DNA of 62,816 nt from Oscillospiraceae bacterium (GCA_017448455.1 JAFSLL010000203.1:1-62816); one strand, 5' to 3'. Shown: positions 32,076 to 41,554, numbered from the stretch's first letter. Notes: a model not told the origin generated them from the sequence alone. A program made the numbers and translations.

Positions 32076-35000
32076 TTATGTCCCGATGAGTTCCAGCAGA
32101 TCCTCCCGCGACAGGGAAGAGAAGGAGAGCTGTTCCCCGCCGAGGATCTCCTCCGCGAGATCCTGCTTCTTCTCCTGCAGCTGCTGGATTTTTTCCTCAA
32201 TTGAGTCCTTCACGAGCAGTTTGAACACGGTGACCGGTTTCAGCTGGCCGATCCGGTGCGCGCGGTCCGTTGCCTGGTTCTGCGCGGCGGCGTTCCACCA
32301 GGGATCGTAATGGATGACGATATCGGCTCCGGTGAGATTCAGGCCGGTTCCGCCTGCCCGCAGGGAGATCAGGAAGAGCGGCGTATCGCCCTCGTTGAAG
32401 GCTTTGACGAGGCGGAGGCGCTCCTTCTTCGGTGTGGCGCCGGTAATCTCGTAGTACGCGATGCCCTCTTCGCCGAGCCGCGCTTTCAGAAGGTCCAGCA
32501 TGCTGGTAAACTGGGAGAATAGCAGGATGCGGTGCTCGCCTTCCATCGCGCTGCGCACCAGATCCATGCAGGCCTCCAGCTTGGCCGAGCCCCCCGTGTA
32601 ATTGGCAAACAGGAGCAAGGGATCGCAGCAGATCTGCCGGATCCGGGTCAGCTCCGCCAGGACTTGGATCTTGCTCTTTCGGAAGCTCTCGTCGGTCTCT
32701 TCCTCCAGCAGCTTTTTCATCCTGACCACCTGGGCGTCGTAGAGCTTCTGCTGCTCCGGCTCAAAGCGGACGACATACTGCTCCTCCACCTTCTCGGGCA
32801 GATCCTTCAGAACATCCGTTTTCAGGCGGCGAAGAACAAAGGGGGAGACCATACGCCGCAGCCGGAGTGATGTCAGTTCGTCCCCGTCTTTGATGATCGG
32901 CCGCTCCAGATCCCTCCGGAAGGTCTCATAGCTGTACAGGAAGCCCGGCATCAGAAAGTCGAAAATACTCCACAGCTCGCTGAGCCGATTCTCAATCGGC
33001 GTGCCCGTGAGCGCGAAGCGGTGTTTTGCCCGGACCACCTTCACGGATCTGGCGGAGGCGGTCGACTGGTTCTTGATAAACTGCGCCTCATCCAGGATTT
33101 CGTACAGGAAGACTCTGTCCTCATAGTACGGGATATCCCGCTTCAGGTGATCGTAGGAGCTGATCAGCACATCCCATTTCCCGGCGTGGGAGAGGATCTC
33201 CTGCCGCTCAGCCTGGCTGCCTTCCACCGGGCACACGGACAGGGAGGGGGCAAAGCGCCGAAACTCCTCCGCCCAGTTGTACACCAGCGATGCGGGGCAG
33301 ACCACCAGCGAGGTTCCGATCGCGCCTTCCTGCTTCTCCGCGAGAAGCACGGCGATGATCTGCAGGGTCTTTCCCAGCCCCATCTCATCCGCGAGGATGC
33401 CGCCGAATCCGCAGGCGGAGAGGGTGCGCAGCCATTTATAGCCATATACCTGATAGCCGCGCAGGACCCGGTTCAGCTCCTCCGGAATCTCATAGTCGGA
33501 GTCTTTCACCGTGTGGAAGTCCTTGACCAGCTGCCGGAAATGCCGGTCGCGGGTGGTATCCATCTTCCGGGTGTTCTGCAGCATCTGATCCAGATACAGC
33601 GCGCGGTAGGCCGGAACGCTGGCGCCTCCGGCAAGCAGCTCTTTCCTGCTCAGCTGCAGGGTATCCGTCAGCTCCGCAAGCTCGCCGATGCTGTCGTCCA
33701 GATCCACAAAGTCCCCGTTCTTCAGCCGGTGGTACTTCTTTTTCAGGCGGTAGCTCTTCAGCAGCTGCGCCAGTTCTTCCAGACTGACATCCTCGGACGT
33801 GATCTGCAGCTCCATCATGCTGCTCTCCACCGAAATGCCGACCTGGATCTTCACACTGCGCCGGATCTGCAGGGCGTCAAAGCGGCTCGTGCTCATCACT
33901 TCGCCCATCTCGCAGAGCGCGTCCAGCCCCTCTGTCAGAATCCGGTAGATGCTGTCCTCATCCGGCTCCGAAGCGAGTTCGCCGTTTTCCCGCGGCTGGG
34001 GGAAAAACGCCTGCGTCCGCATCAGAACCGCGGTTTCCTGCATCTGGTCCCGGAACCCGAAGCCGGGCGTGTCGTCCCGCAGCCAGTCGGTCAACGCGTA
34101 ATCGGTCTCGTCTCCGTACTGGGCCGTCGGCCTGCAGACCGGAACCCCGTCCTCCACATCCAGAAAGAAGCGGAAGCCCGCCTCTGGCGGAAGATACTGC
34201 GCGATCAGCTCCCGGTCCGCGTCGGAAACCGCGATCTGCTCCGCGAGCCCCGGCAGGATATGATAATAGAAATCGGTCAGGTAGCGTCTGCCGACATGAA
34301 TCGTCAGCCTGCCGTCATTCGCCTGATTCAGCAGCGGCCCGAACGCGTTCTGTTTTTCCCCGTCCATCCGGCTGAGGCGCTGCGCCTCGAGACAGTAGCG
34401 GGCGCGGGCGCCCTCAAGCAGGCGGGGCACGTCCCCTTCCAGCAGCACGCCATGAAACACCCCGTCATCCGACACATCCCTGCGGAGCGTCAGCTGAAAG
34501 CCCGGGGAATCCGGACAGATCTCCATATGCTTCTTCGCGCCGCCCATTGTTTTGTATTCCAGTGCCGTGCCGCAGGCCAGATCAAAGAAGTCGTCGAGCA
34601 GCACCCCGTAGAGCGGGACACCGGCGAGCTTGCCGCGCCGCAGATCAGCATCCTCATGATGCTGTTTTTCGAGAACGGCCTGCCGGATCAGCACGTACCA
34701 CTTCCGGTCCCGCTCTCCGAAGCAGTCGACGGCGAAGTTCAGGCTGTTCCTGCTGCCGAGCGCGAAGCTCCCCTCTTCCTGGACCGCCTCCACCAGCGCC
34801 TCCAGGTTTTTGAGCACATACTGCTTCTCCTCCGTTCCGACGCGAAAACAGAGATCCAGGCCCGTCTCCGACTCCTCCAGCCTTGGGCTCAGACACACGG
34901 TTTTCCTCTGCCCGGCGGTCTCCTCTTCCGCGTTGGGCCGCTCCGTCCGCGCACCGCTGCGATAGCGCTCCCAGTAACTTCTGAGGAGCTGCTGCGCGGG

Positions 35001-35714
35001 CAGATCCGTGGAGTCCCACCAGCTGTGGCTCTCCAGTTCCCCAACCGTCAGCATCAGCAGCGCCAGGCAGTGTTCGCAGATCTCCATACGCTCCCGATCC
35101 GGACAGCTCCGGAAATAGGCGCCGCAGCTACTGACCGGGCAGGAGACGCGCAGCACGCGGTCGCGGTCCAGCACAAGCTGAAGCGGGTACGGCGCTCTCC
35201 CCGGGTATGCCGAGGCCTGAATCACTTTTCCGGAGAGCGTGTCGGCGTAATACTCGTCCACGGAAACATCATGCAGCGTTCCGTCCTGGATCAGCTTCTG
35301 CGCTTTCTCATACGTGTCGCTGTAGATGAGAAGGTTGCGCGTAAACCGCTCCGGCGCGTAGTAGCGGTATTCGGTCCGGTCCTGCCTGTCCGTGAAAGGC
35401 TGAATGAGATCCCGCTCCGCGGCGAGCGCCTTTTTGTTTGCCCGGATCCCCGGAATCTCCCTGGCGCTGATCTCATAGAGCGTCGCCGCCATGTGTTTGC
35501 AGAAGCTGCCGTCCTGCGCGTAGGGGCAGCTGCATTCCATCTCCGCGACTTTGGTATCCCGGACCCGGATGATGACCTCATACTCCTCCGTCCCCTTGAC
35601 AGCGGCGTAATAGGTCTCCCCGTCCTGAATCAGGGAGCGGACTTTATTCATTTTATAATACTCTCTGCCCCGCTGCAGAATCGTCGGCGAAAACAGGTGC
35701 TGCCACTTCAGCAT
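32076..35714 (-). CDS. SNF2-family DEAD/DEAH helicase with SWIM zinc finger
   Basis: A 1212-residue Swi2/Snf2 ATPase. The N-terminal SWIM finger is CSCPYAQDGSFCKH (C61, C63, C72, H74). A long bacterial SNF2-associated middle region follows (about 100-740). The motor core has Walker A ILADEMGLGKTLQ, the motif II variant DEAQ (in ILDEAQFIKN), motif III LTGTPIENR, and the helicase C motifs SLRAGGTGLNLTGAD and ATDRAHRIGQ. ATG 35714 is preceded by GGGAGT; the frame stays open upstream, but that part is antisense to a GH2 gene. These proteins translocate on DNA; bacterial members (RapA is distantly related) act in transcription recycling or are of unknown role. No restriction or defence genes flank it. 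Confidence 0.92.
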   Translation of the reverse strand: MLKWQHLFSPTILQRGREYYKMNKVRSLIQDGETYYAAVKGTEEYEVIIRVRDTKVAEMECSCPYAQDGSFCKHMAATLYEISAREIPGIRANKKALAAERDLIQPFTDRQDRTEYRYYAPERFTRNLLIYSDTYEKAQKLIQDGTLHDVSVDEYYADTLSGKVIQASAYPGRAPYPLQLVLDRDRVLRVSCPVSSCGAYFRSCPDRERMEICEHCLALLMLTVGELESHSWWDSTDLPAQQLLRSYWERYRSGARTERPNAEEETAGQRKTVCLSPRLEESETGLDLCFRVGTEEKQYVLKNLEALVEAVQEEGSFALGSRNSLNFAVDCFGERDRKWYVLIRQAVLEKQHHEDADLRRGKLAGVPLYGVLLDDFFDLACGTALEYKTMGGAKKHMEICPDSPGFQLTLRRDVSDDGVFHGVLLEGDVPRLLEGARARYCLEAQRLSRMDGEKQNAFGPLLNQANDGRLTIHVGRRYLTDFYYHILPGLAEQIAVSDADRELIAQYLPPEAGFRFFLDVEDGVPVCRPTAQYGDETDYALTDWLRDDTPGFGFRDQMQETAVLMRTQAFFPQPRENGELASEPDEDSIYRILTEGLDALCEMGEVMSTSRFDALQIRRSVKIQVGISVESSMMELQITSEDVSLEELAQLLKSYRLKKKYHRLKNGDFVDLDDSIGELAELTDTLQLSRKELLAGGASVPAYRALYLDQMLQNTRKMDTTRDRHFRQLVKDFHTVKDSDYEIPEELNRVLRGYQVYGYKWLRTLSACGFGGILADEMGLGKTLQIIAVLLAEKQEGAIGTSLVVCPASLVYNWAEEFRRFAPSLSVCPVEGSQAERQEILSHAGKWDVLISSYDHLKRDIPYYEDRVFLYEILDEAQFIKNQSTASARSVKVVRAKHRFALTGTPIENRLSELWSIFDFLMPGFLYSYETFRRDLERPIIKDGDELTSLRLRRMVSPFVLRRLKTDVLKDLPEKVEEQYVVRFEPEQQKLYDAQVVRMKKLLEEETDESFRKSKIQVLAELTRIRQICCDPLLLFANYTGGSAKLEACMDLVRSAMEGEHRILLFSQFTSMLDLLKARLGEEGIAYYEITGATPKKERLRLVKAFNEGDTPLFLISLRAGGTGLNLTGADIVIHYDPWWNAAAQNQATDRAHRIGQLKPVTVFKLLVKDSIEEKIQQLQEKKQDLAEEILGGEQLSFSSLSREDLLELIGT

Positions 35715-35748
35715 TTCCGTACTCCCTTTCCTTACCGCGTTAAATTTC

Positions 35749-35777
35749 AGTATATCACAGTCCACAGTTTTTGTAAA
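35749..35777 (-). promoter_or_regulatory. Promoter of the SNF2 helicase gene
   Basis: Minus-strand TTTACA, a 17-base spacer and TATACT, about 35 bases before ATG 35714. Confidence 0.7.
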
Positions 35778-35814
35778 ATGACAGAAAAAAACCGGAGAAT
35801 GGGTTTTCCTGTCA

Positions 35815-35843
35815 TTGACATCAATTCCGCAAGCGTCTACAAT
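35815..35843 (+). promoter_or_regulatory. Promoter of the second GH2 gene
   Basis: TTGACA, a 17-base spacer and TACAAT, about 42 bases before ATG 35886. It is back to back with the SNF2 promoter. Confidence 0.75.
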
Positions 35844-35885
35844 AGGGCGGAAAAACTGTAATTGCTGAGGACAGGAGAAAAGAAT

Positions 35886-38234
35886 ATGAACAAGCGCTTT
35901 CAGATCAGTCTCTGCAACAGCTGGGAGTTTGTCCCGGAATGGTCGGAGGCTTTCCTGCGGGGAGAAGGCAGCGCCGAAGCCGTCCGGATTCCGCATACGG
36001 TCCGGGAACAGCCGCTGCACTACGCGCTTCCCTCGCAGTACGAATGCGTCTGCGGCTACCGCAGAAAAATCCGCATACCGGAAGACGCCGCCGGAAACTG
36101 CGTCAGCCTCCGCTTTGACGGCGCCGCGCACATTGCCACCGTCTATCTGAACGGGAAAGAGCTGTGCACGCACCACGGCGGATATACCGCCTTCCGTGTC
36201 GAGATCGGCAGCCTGTTGAAGCCCGGAGAAGAGGGTCTTCTCGCCGTCAGGCTGGACTGCACCGAAAACCCCTCGATTCCGCCCTTCGGCTTTGTGATCG
36301 ACTATCTGACCTATGGCGGGCTCTACCGGGAGGTCTGGATGGAAGGCTGCCCGCGGGATCACATTGAAGACCTCTATCTGACGACCCCCGCTTCCAACCA
36401 GCTGAACGCGGAGGTGACCGTCTCCGGCGACTGCACGGACATCCGCCTGCAGGTGCTCGACGGGGAGACCTGCCTCTGGACCGAAACCGGCAGAGAGAAG
36501 TTTTCCTTCCGCGTCCCGAACGTAAAGAACTGGAGCCCGGAGAACCCCCAGCTCTATACCTGCCGGGCAGAGCTCCTCTCCCCGGAGGGGGACGTCCTGG
36601 ACGTATACGAGCAGCGCTTTGGTTTCCGCACGGCGGAGTTTCGCGCGGACGGCTTTTACCTCAACGGTCGGAAAACCTTCCTGCGGGGTCTCAACCGGCA
36701 CCAGAGCTTCCCCTATATCGGCTATGCGGCCCCGGCCTCTCTCCAGCGGGAAGACGCGCGGATCCTTAAAAAAGAGCTGGGCTGCAACGCGGTGCGCACC
36801 TCGCACTACCCGCAGAGCCAGCATTTCCTGGACGCCTGCGATGAACTCGGTCTGCTGGTCTTCACCGAGCTCCCCGGCTGGCAGCACATCGGCGGCGCGG
36901 ACTGGAAGGACCGGGCCATCGCCATGGTGAAGGAGATGATCCTGCAGTACCGCCGGCACTGCAGCATCGTGCTCTGGGGCGTGCGCATCAACGAGAGCCA
37001 GGACGATGACGAATTCTACGCCCGCACCAACGCCCTCGCCCACCGGCTCGATCCGAGCAGGCCCACCTCCGGCGTGCGCTATCTGAAGAAGAGCCATCTG
37101 CTGGAGGACGTCTACGCCTTCAACGACTTTTCGCATACCGGCGACAACCCCGGTGTGCTCCCCAAGAAAGATGTCACCCCGGACATGGGCAAAGCGCTGC
37201 TGGTTTCCGAGTGCAACGGACACATGTTCCCCACCAAGCCCTTCGACACCTTCGAGAAGCGCCAGGAACACGCCCTGCGCCACGCCCGGGTCCAGAACGC
37301 GGCCGCCGCGGACGGCGAGCATGCCGGCTGCTTCGGCTGGTGCATGTTTGACTACGCCACGCACAAGGACTTCGGCTCCGGCGACCGGATCTGCTACCAC
37401 GGCGTGCTGGACTCCTTCCGCAACCCGAAGCTGGCCGCCGCGGTCTACGCATCGCAGGGAGAAGCTCCCGTGCTGGAGATCGGCTCCTCTCTGGACATCG
37501 GGGACTATCCCGGCGGAAACATCGGGAAGATCTACGCCTTCACCAACGCAGACGAGGTCCGGCTGTACCGCAATGACCACTTTGTTGCGAGCTTCCGCTC
37601 CGAAGGCTGGAACGGCCTGAAGCACGGTCCTGTTCTCATCGATGATATGATCGGCGCCCTGCTGGAAACCGAAGAAGGCTACCCGCCGGAGGAGGCGAAG
37701 CAGCTGCGCGTGATGCTGAATGCCCTGAAGGTGACCGGCCCCTCCAACATTACACCGGCGATGATGCTGCGCATGGGCTACTGCGCGCTGCGCTACCGCC
37801 TGACGACCGCGGAAGTCACCCGCCTGTACGGGAAATATGTCGGCAACTGGGGCGGCGAGGCGACGCGCTGGCGTTTTGACGCCGTCCGGGACGGGATCGT
37901 GATCGCGAGCAGCACCCGCGGCCCCGTGGAACAGCTCCGTCTGGAAACCCGCTGCAGCGCCTCTGTGCTGACCGAGGGCGACACCTACGACATGGCCGCC
38001 GTGCGCATCCGCATCGTCGATGAATACGGCAACCTGACGCCCTACGCCCAGCTCCCGCTGACCCTTGAAGCCGAGGGCGCGGTCGCGCTGGTCGGGCCTT
38101 CCTGCGTCACTGCGGAGGGCGGCAGCAGCGGCTGCTATCTGCGCAGCACCGGCAGACCGGGCACCGGCAGCCTGACGGTCTCCGCGCCGGGACTCGAGCC
38201 GGTCAGGCTCTGCTTTGAGGTGCGGGAGGCCTGA
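35886..38234 (+). CDS. Glycoside hydrolase family 2 enzyme
   Basis: A 782-residue GH2 protein with no signal peptide. The jelly-roll (about 1-165), Ig-like (about 170-255) and TIM-barrel (about 260-545) domains are in the usual order. The C-terminal domains resemble those of clostridial beta-galactosidases of the DUF4982 type. The acid/base glutamate is in INESQDDDEF, replacing the common GNES with INES. The nucleophile is in LLVSECNGHM. RTSHYPQSQHFLDACDELGLLVFTE is the family barrel block. It is monocistronic, with its own promoter and terminator. It is only distantly related to the 6.6-kb GH2 enzyme, which suggests a different substrate. No transporter gene is adjacent. Confidence 0.87.
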   Translation: MNKRFQISLCNSWEFVPEWSEAFLRGEGSAEAVRIPHTVREQPLHYALPSQYECVCGYRRKIRIPEDAAGNCVSLRFDGAAHIATVYLNGKELCTHHGGYTAFRVEIGSLLKPGEEGLLAVRLDCTENPSIPPFGFVIDYLTYGGLYREVWMEGCPRDHIEDLYLTTPASNQLNAEVTVSGDCTDIRLQVLDGETCLWTETGREKFSFRVPNVKNWSPENPQLYTCRAELLSPEGDVLDVYEQRFGFRTAEFRADGFYLNGRKTFLRGLNRHQSFPYIGYAAPASLQREDARILKKELGCNAVRTSHYPQSQHFLDACDELGLLVFTELPGWQHIGGADWKDRAIAMVKEMILQYRRHCSIVLWGVRINESQDDDEFYARTNALAHRLDPSRPTSGVRYLKKSHLLEDVYAFNDFSHTGDNPGVLPKKDVTPDMGKALLVSECNGHMFPTKPFDTFEKRQEHALRHARVQNAAAADGEHAGCFGWCMFDYATHKDFGSGDRICYHGVLDSFRNPKLAAAVYASQGEAPVLEIGSSLDIGDYPGGNIGKIYAFTNADEVRLYRNDHFVASFRSEGWNGLKHGPVLIDDMIGALLETEEGYPPEEAKQLRVMLNALKVTGPSNITPAMMLRMGYCALRYRLTTAEVTRLYGKYVGNWGGEATRWRFDAVRDGIVIASSTRGPVEQLRLETRCSASVLTEGDTYDMAAVRIRIVDEYGNLTPYAQLPLTLEAEGAVALVGPSCVTAEGGSSGCYLRSTGRPGTGSLTVSAPGLEPVRLCFEVREA

Positions 38235-38275
38235 GCGGGAAACAAGCCCGGGAGCAGCCTCTTCCCATAAAACCG

Positions 38276-38318
38276 AAAAGGAGAACGCAGTCGGCCCGGC
38301 CGTCTGCGTTCTCCTTTT
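38276..38318. terminator. Bidirectional terminator between GH2 and rdgB
   Basis: A perfect 15-bp stem, AAAAGGAGAACGCAG / CTGCGTTCTCCTTTT, closes a 13-base loop between convergent genes. Confidence 0.9.
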
Positions 38319-38339
38319 CTCTTCTGTTTCTCTTTTCGC

Positions 38340-38921
38340 TTACCGGTTTTCCAGCTGACGGACCAGCGCGTGCAGCGCATTCGCGCGGTGGCTGATCGCG
38401 TTCTTCTCCTCCGGGCTCAGCTGCGCCGTGGTGCAGCCCCGCTCCGGCAGGAAAAACAGCGGATCGTAGCCGAAGCCGTTGGTCCCGGCGCGCTCGCGCG
38501 TGATCTCGCCGTACAGATAGCCCTCGGCGGTCAGCATGCGCCCGTCGGGATAGACCAGCGCCATCGCGCAGGTGTAGTGCGCGCCGCGGTCCTCCGTGTT
38601 CTCAAGCTTTTTGAGCAGCAGGTCGTTGTTCGCCTCGTCATCCCCGTGTACGCCGGAAAAGCGCGCGGAATAAATCCCCGGTCCGCCGTCCAGTGCGTCC
38701 ACACAGAGCCCGCTGTCGTCGGCCAGCGCGCAGCAGCCGGAAATCTCGGCCATCTCCTTTGCCTTCTTGACCGCGTTCTCCATAAAGGTCTGGCCATCCT
38801 CCACGGTCTCGTGCTCAATGCCGGCCTCCCGCATGGAGAGAATCTCACCAAAATGCGCGCCGAGGATATCCCGGATCTCGGAAATCTTATGCGCGTTGTT
38901 GCTCGCGATGATCAGTTTCAA
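38340..38921 (-). CDS. rdgB: XTP/dITP diphosphatase (RdgB/HAM1)
   Basis: A 193-residue house-cleaning pyrophosphatase that removes dITP, XTP and other deaminated purines. The N-terminal substrate loop is IIASNNAHKISEI (about 4-16). ENAVKKAKEMAE, the DDSGLCVDAL metal/substrate motif (about 68-77) and GFGYDPLFF (about 149-157) are all present, as is the C-terminal SHRANAL. It is 24 bases downstream of a small hypothetical gene on the same strand. Confidence 0.95.
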   Translation of the reverse strand: MKLIIASNNAHKISEIRDILGAHFGEILSMREAGIEHETVEDGQTFMENAVKKAKEMAEISGCCALADDSGLCVDALDGGPGIYSARFSGVHGDDEANNDLLLKKLENTEDRGAHYTCAMALVYPDGRMLTAEGYLYGEITRERAGTNGFGYDPLFFLPERGCTTAQLSPEEKNAISHRANALHALVRQLENR

Positions 38922-38945
38922 GCCTGTCTTCCTCCCAGTGTCGGT

Positions 38946-39317
38946 TCAGCCAGCGGCCTCTTCGCCGATAAAGCCGGTCGGCACCCCGTGCGCGGCGATC
39001 TGCGCCAGGGCGGCGTCCGTCGCCTTCTCGTTCTCGCTGATCACATCGGCGATTTCCTTCCCGTCCCGCACAAAGACAATCCGGTAATACTCATAGTGCG
39101 CCTGGCCGCAGCACAGCCGCCCGCGAACCCCGTGAACACGGATGAACGCGCGGTCCATCTCTTCAAACGCGATATACCGGGTCTTGAACCCGTCCCGATA
39201 ATAGACGCCCAGCTCGCCGACGCGGACTTTGTCATAGACCGCGGCAGCCTCATAATCGGCAGTCACGGCCGCGCTCTCCACCGGCCCGCTGACGCCTGCA
39301 AATTTTCTCTCCGCCAT
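38946..39317 (-). CDS. Small hypothetical protein upstream of rdgB
   Basis: A 123-residue soluble protein with no signal peptide and no membrane helix. AGGAGA lies 9 bases before ATG 39317, and the codon usage is like that of its neighbours, so it is a real gene. The middle reads as alternating beta strands (VGELGVYYRDGFKTRYIAFEE, YEYYRIVFVRDGKEIADVI) followed by a helix with ENEKATDAALAQIAAHG. That is compatible with a PH-like or DUF-type small beta domain, but I do not recognise the family. It is first in a likely two-gene operon with rdgB. Confidence 0.7.
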   Translation of the reverse strand: MAERKFAGVSGPVESAAVTADYEAAAVYDKVRVGELGVYYRDGFKTRYIAFEEMDRAFIRVHGVRGRLCCGQAHYEYYRIVFVRDGKEIADVISENEKATDAALAQIAAHGVPTGFIGEEAAG

Positions 39318-39358
39318 GATGATGATCTCCTTTCTGCAGAAATAATATTTCTGCCTGA

Positions 39359-39387
39359 ATTTTAACAGAAAACAATTGCATGTACAA
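39359..39387 (-). promoter_or_regulatory. Promoter of the hypothetical-rdgB operon
   Basis: Minus-strand TTGTAC, a 17-base spacer and TAAAAT. It overlaps the divergent flavodiiron promoter by 12 bases, so the two probably compete for polymerase. Confidence 0.55.
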
Positions 39388-39404
39388 CAAAAATTTTCTA
39401 TAAT
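39376..39404 (+). promoter_or_regulatory. Promoter of the flavodiiron fusion gene
   Basis: TTGCAT, a 17-base spacer and TATAAT. The start site is expected near 39411, leaving a leader of about 78 nt. Confidence 0.75.
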
Positions 39405-39415
39405 AGAAAAGCTGT

Positions 39416-39475
39416 GGAAAGGTCCGGCCTTTCCGCGCCAAAATCACTGGATCGCACAGTCCGCCTGCCGCGGAC
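39416..39475 (+). promoter_or_regulatory. Two hairpins in the flavodiiron leader
   Basis: GGAAAGG / CCTTTCC (39416-39434) lies right at the predicted 5' end. GTCCGC / GCGGAC (39459-39475) is followed at once by the SD GGAAAGGAG. The first may protect the mRNA 5' end and the second could tune translation. No T tract, so not terminators. Confidence 0.5.
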
Positions 39476-39488
39476 GGAAAGGAGCCTT

Positions 39489-41492
39489 ATGCATTGCACA
39501 AGAAAGGTGCATGACGACCTGATCTGGGTCGGTGCCGATGACCGCCGCCTCGCCTGCTTTGAGGGCGTTTACGGAGTTCCTGACGGCGTCAGTTACAACT
39601 CCTATCTTCTCCTGGATGAGAAAACCGTTCTCTTCGATACCGTGGACAAGGCCGTCTACGAAGTCTTTTTTGAAAATGTCGCCTACGCGCTCGGTGGCCG
39701 GAAGCTGGACTATCTCCTGATCTCCCATATGGAGCCGGACCACGCCGCCACCATTGAAAGCCTGCTTCTCCGCTATCCGGAGGCCCGCATCCTCGGCAAC
39801 GCCAAAATCAAGACCATGCTGGCGCAGTTCTTCCCCACAGACCTCTCCGGAAAAGTGGACCTGGTCAAAGAGGGCGATGTCTTCTCCGTCGGAAAGCATC
39901 AGCTCACCTTCGTCATGGCCCCGATGGTCCACTGGCCGGAAGTCATGATGACCTACGACCTGACCGACAAGACGCTCTTCACCGCCGATGCCTTCGGCAC
40001 CTTCGGCGCGCTGAACGGCCGCCTCTTCAACGATGAGGCGGACTTCTTCGTCGAGAACATCGACGAAGCCCGCCGCTACTACACCAACATCGTCGGCAAG
40101 TACGGCCCGCAGGTTCAGGCAGTGCTGAAGAAGGCCGCGGCGCTGGAAATCGCCACCGTCTGCCCGCTGCACGGCTTTGTCTGGCGCAGCCACTTCGGCG
40201 ATTTCCTGGAGAAGTATCTGCTCTGGAGCAGCTACACCCCCGAAGAGCAGAGCGTCATGCTCGCCTACGCCTCGGTCTACGGCCACACCGAGAATGCCGC
40301 CAACATCCTCGCCGCCAAACTTGTCGAGCGCGGCGTCAAGGTCCGCATGTATGACACCTCCGTCACCCCGGCCAGCTATATCGTCTCGGATGCCTTCCGC
40401 TGCAGCCACCTCGTCTTCGCCGCCACCACCTATAACGCCGGCGTGTTTGTCACGATGGAGAACCTGCTGCACGACCTCGCCGCGCACAACCTGCAGAAGC
40501 GCAAGGTCGCCATCATCGAAAACGGCAGCTGGGCCCCGATGAGCGGCAAGGTTATGCGCGAGCTCATCTCCCCCATGAAGAACATCGAGTTCCTTGGTGA
40601 AAATGTCACCCTGAAATCCGCCCTGACCGAAGGCCAGCTGGGCCAGCTTGACGCGCTGGCGGACCTGATCGCCGAAGAGCTCGCCCCGAAGCCGGCAGCC
40701 GTGGAAGCCGCGCCCGCGCAGGCGCCTGTCGCGCTCGATGTGGACAACGGTGTCTTCCACAAGTTCTCCTACGGCGTGGAAGTACTGACCACCCGGGTCG
40801 ACGGGGTCGACTACGGCTGCATCATCAACACCGCCGGTCAGGTTGCCGCCGGTGACCCGAAGAAGATCACCATCTCCTGCATCAAGAAGAACAACACCTG
40901 TGACATGGTCGGCAAAGCCGGCAAATTCAACATCTCCATCGTCACCGAGGACGCCCCCTACGCGCTCTTCCAGCGCTTCGGCTTCCAGAGCGGCCGGGAT
41001 GTGGACAAGTTCTCCGATGTCGCCTACTCCGACCGCATGTCCAACGGCATCCGCTACATCCCCGAATACACCAACGCGGTTCTCTCCTGCGAGGTGATCG
41101 GCACGGAGGATCTCGACACCCAGGTGCTTTATATCGCCAACGTCGTTGAGGCGAAGGTCCTTTCCAAAGCACCGTCCTGCACCTACGCCTACTACCACGC
41201 CCATATCAAGCCCAAGAAGAATCCCGCACCCGAGCAGAAGGAATGCTGGGTCTGCCGGGTCTGCGGCTATGTCTACGAAGGCAGCGAGCTGCCGGACGAC
41301 TTTGTCTGCCCGCTCTGCAAGCACGGCAAAGAGGAGTTCGAGCACGTCGTGCCGGTTGTCAAGCAGAAGCAGAAAGGCTATGTCTGCACCATCTGCGGCC
41401 ATTTCGAGCCCTGCGACGGAGAACTGCCGGAGGACTACACCTGCCCGCTCTGCAAACACAGCCGCGAAGACTTCGAACCCGCAGAACAATAA
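39489..41492 (+). CDS. Flavodiiron protein fused to flavin reductase and two rubredoxin domains
   Basis: A 667-residue cytoplasmic O2/NO reductase. The metallo-beta-lactamase diiron domain (about 1-250) has ligands H80, E82, D84 and H85 (SHMEPDH), H148, D167 and H228. The FMN-binding flavodoxin domain follows (about 255-395, with ASVYGHTENAA). After an Ala/Pro linker comes a flavin-reductase-like split barrel (about 422-575). Two rubredoxin-like modules end the chain: one with C589/C592/C607/C610, one with C633/C636/C652/C655. Moorella FprA receives electrons from the separate protein Hrb (flavin reductase + rubredoxin). This chain looks like FprA and Hrb in one polypeptide plus an extra rubredoxin. 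The partner reductase is not encoded nearby. An oxidative or nitrosative defence role is expected. Confidence 0.9.
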   Translation: MHCTRKVHDDLIWVGADDRRLACFEGVYGVPDGVSYNSYLLLDEKTVLFDTVDKAVYEVFFENVAYALGGRKLDYLLISHMEPDHAATIESLLLRYPEARILGNAKIKTMLAQFFPTDLSGKVDLVKEGDVFSVGKHQLTFVMAPMVHWPEVMMTYDLTDKTLFTADAFGTFGALNGRLFNDEADFFVENIDEARRYYTNIVGKYGPQVQAVLKKAAALEIATVCPLHGFVWRSHFGDFLEKYLLWSSYTPEEQSVMLAYASVYGHTENAANILAAKLVERGVKVRMYDTSVTPASYIVSDAFRCSHLVFAATTYNAGVFVTMENLLHDLAAHNLQKRKVAIIENGSWAPMSGKVMRELISPMKNIEFLGENVTLKSALTEGQLGQLDALADLIAEELAPKPAAVEAAPAQAPVALDVDNGVFHKFSYGVEVLTTRVDGVDYGCIINTAGQVAAGDPKKITISCIKKNNTCDMVGKAGKFNISIVTEDAPYALFQRFGFQSGRDVDKFSDVAYSDRMSNGIRYIPEYTNAVLSCEVIGTEDLDTQVLYIANVVEAKVLSKAPSCTYAYYHAHIKPKKNPAPEQKECWVCRVCGYVYEGSELPDDFVCPLCKHGKEEFEHVVPVVKQKQKGYVCTICGHFEPCDGELPEDYTCPLCKHSREDFEPAEQ

Positions 41493-41554
41493 ACATTCCA
41501 CGTATAGCAAACACCCTCCATTCAGAGGGTGCAGTATAGAGATTTCATAATCCT

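Noticed and set aside
33021-35861. A plus-strand open frame of about 946 codons
   Set aside because: Antisense to the SNF2 helicase gene; no SD or motifs.
35715-37625. Upstream extension of the SNF2 frame by about 637 codons
   Set aside because: The extension is antisense to the second GH2 gene; the SWIM-domain start at 35714 has an SD and promoter.
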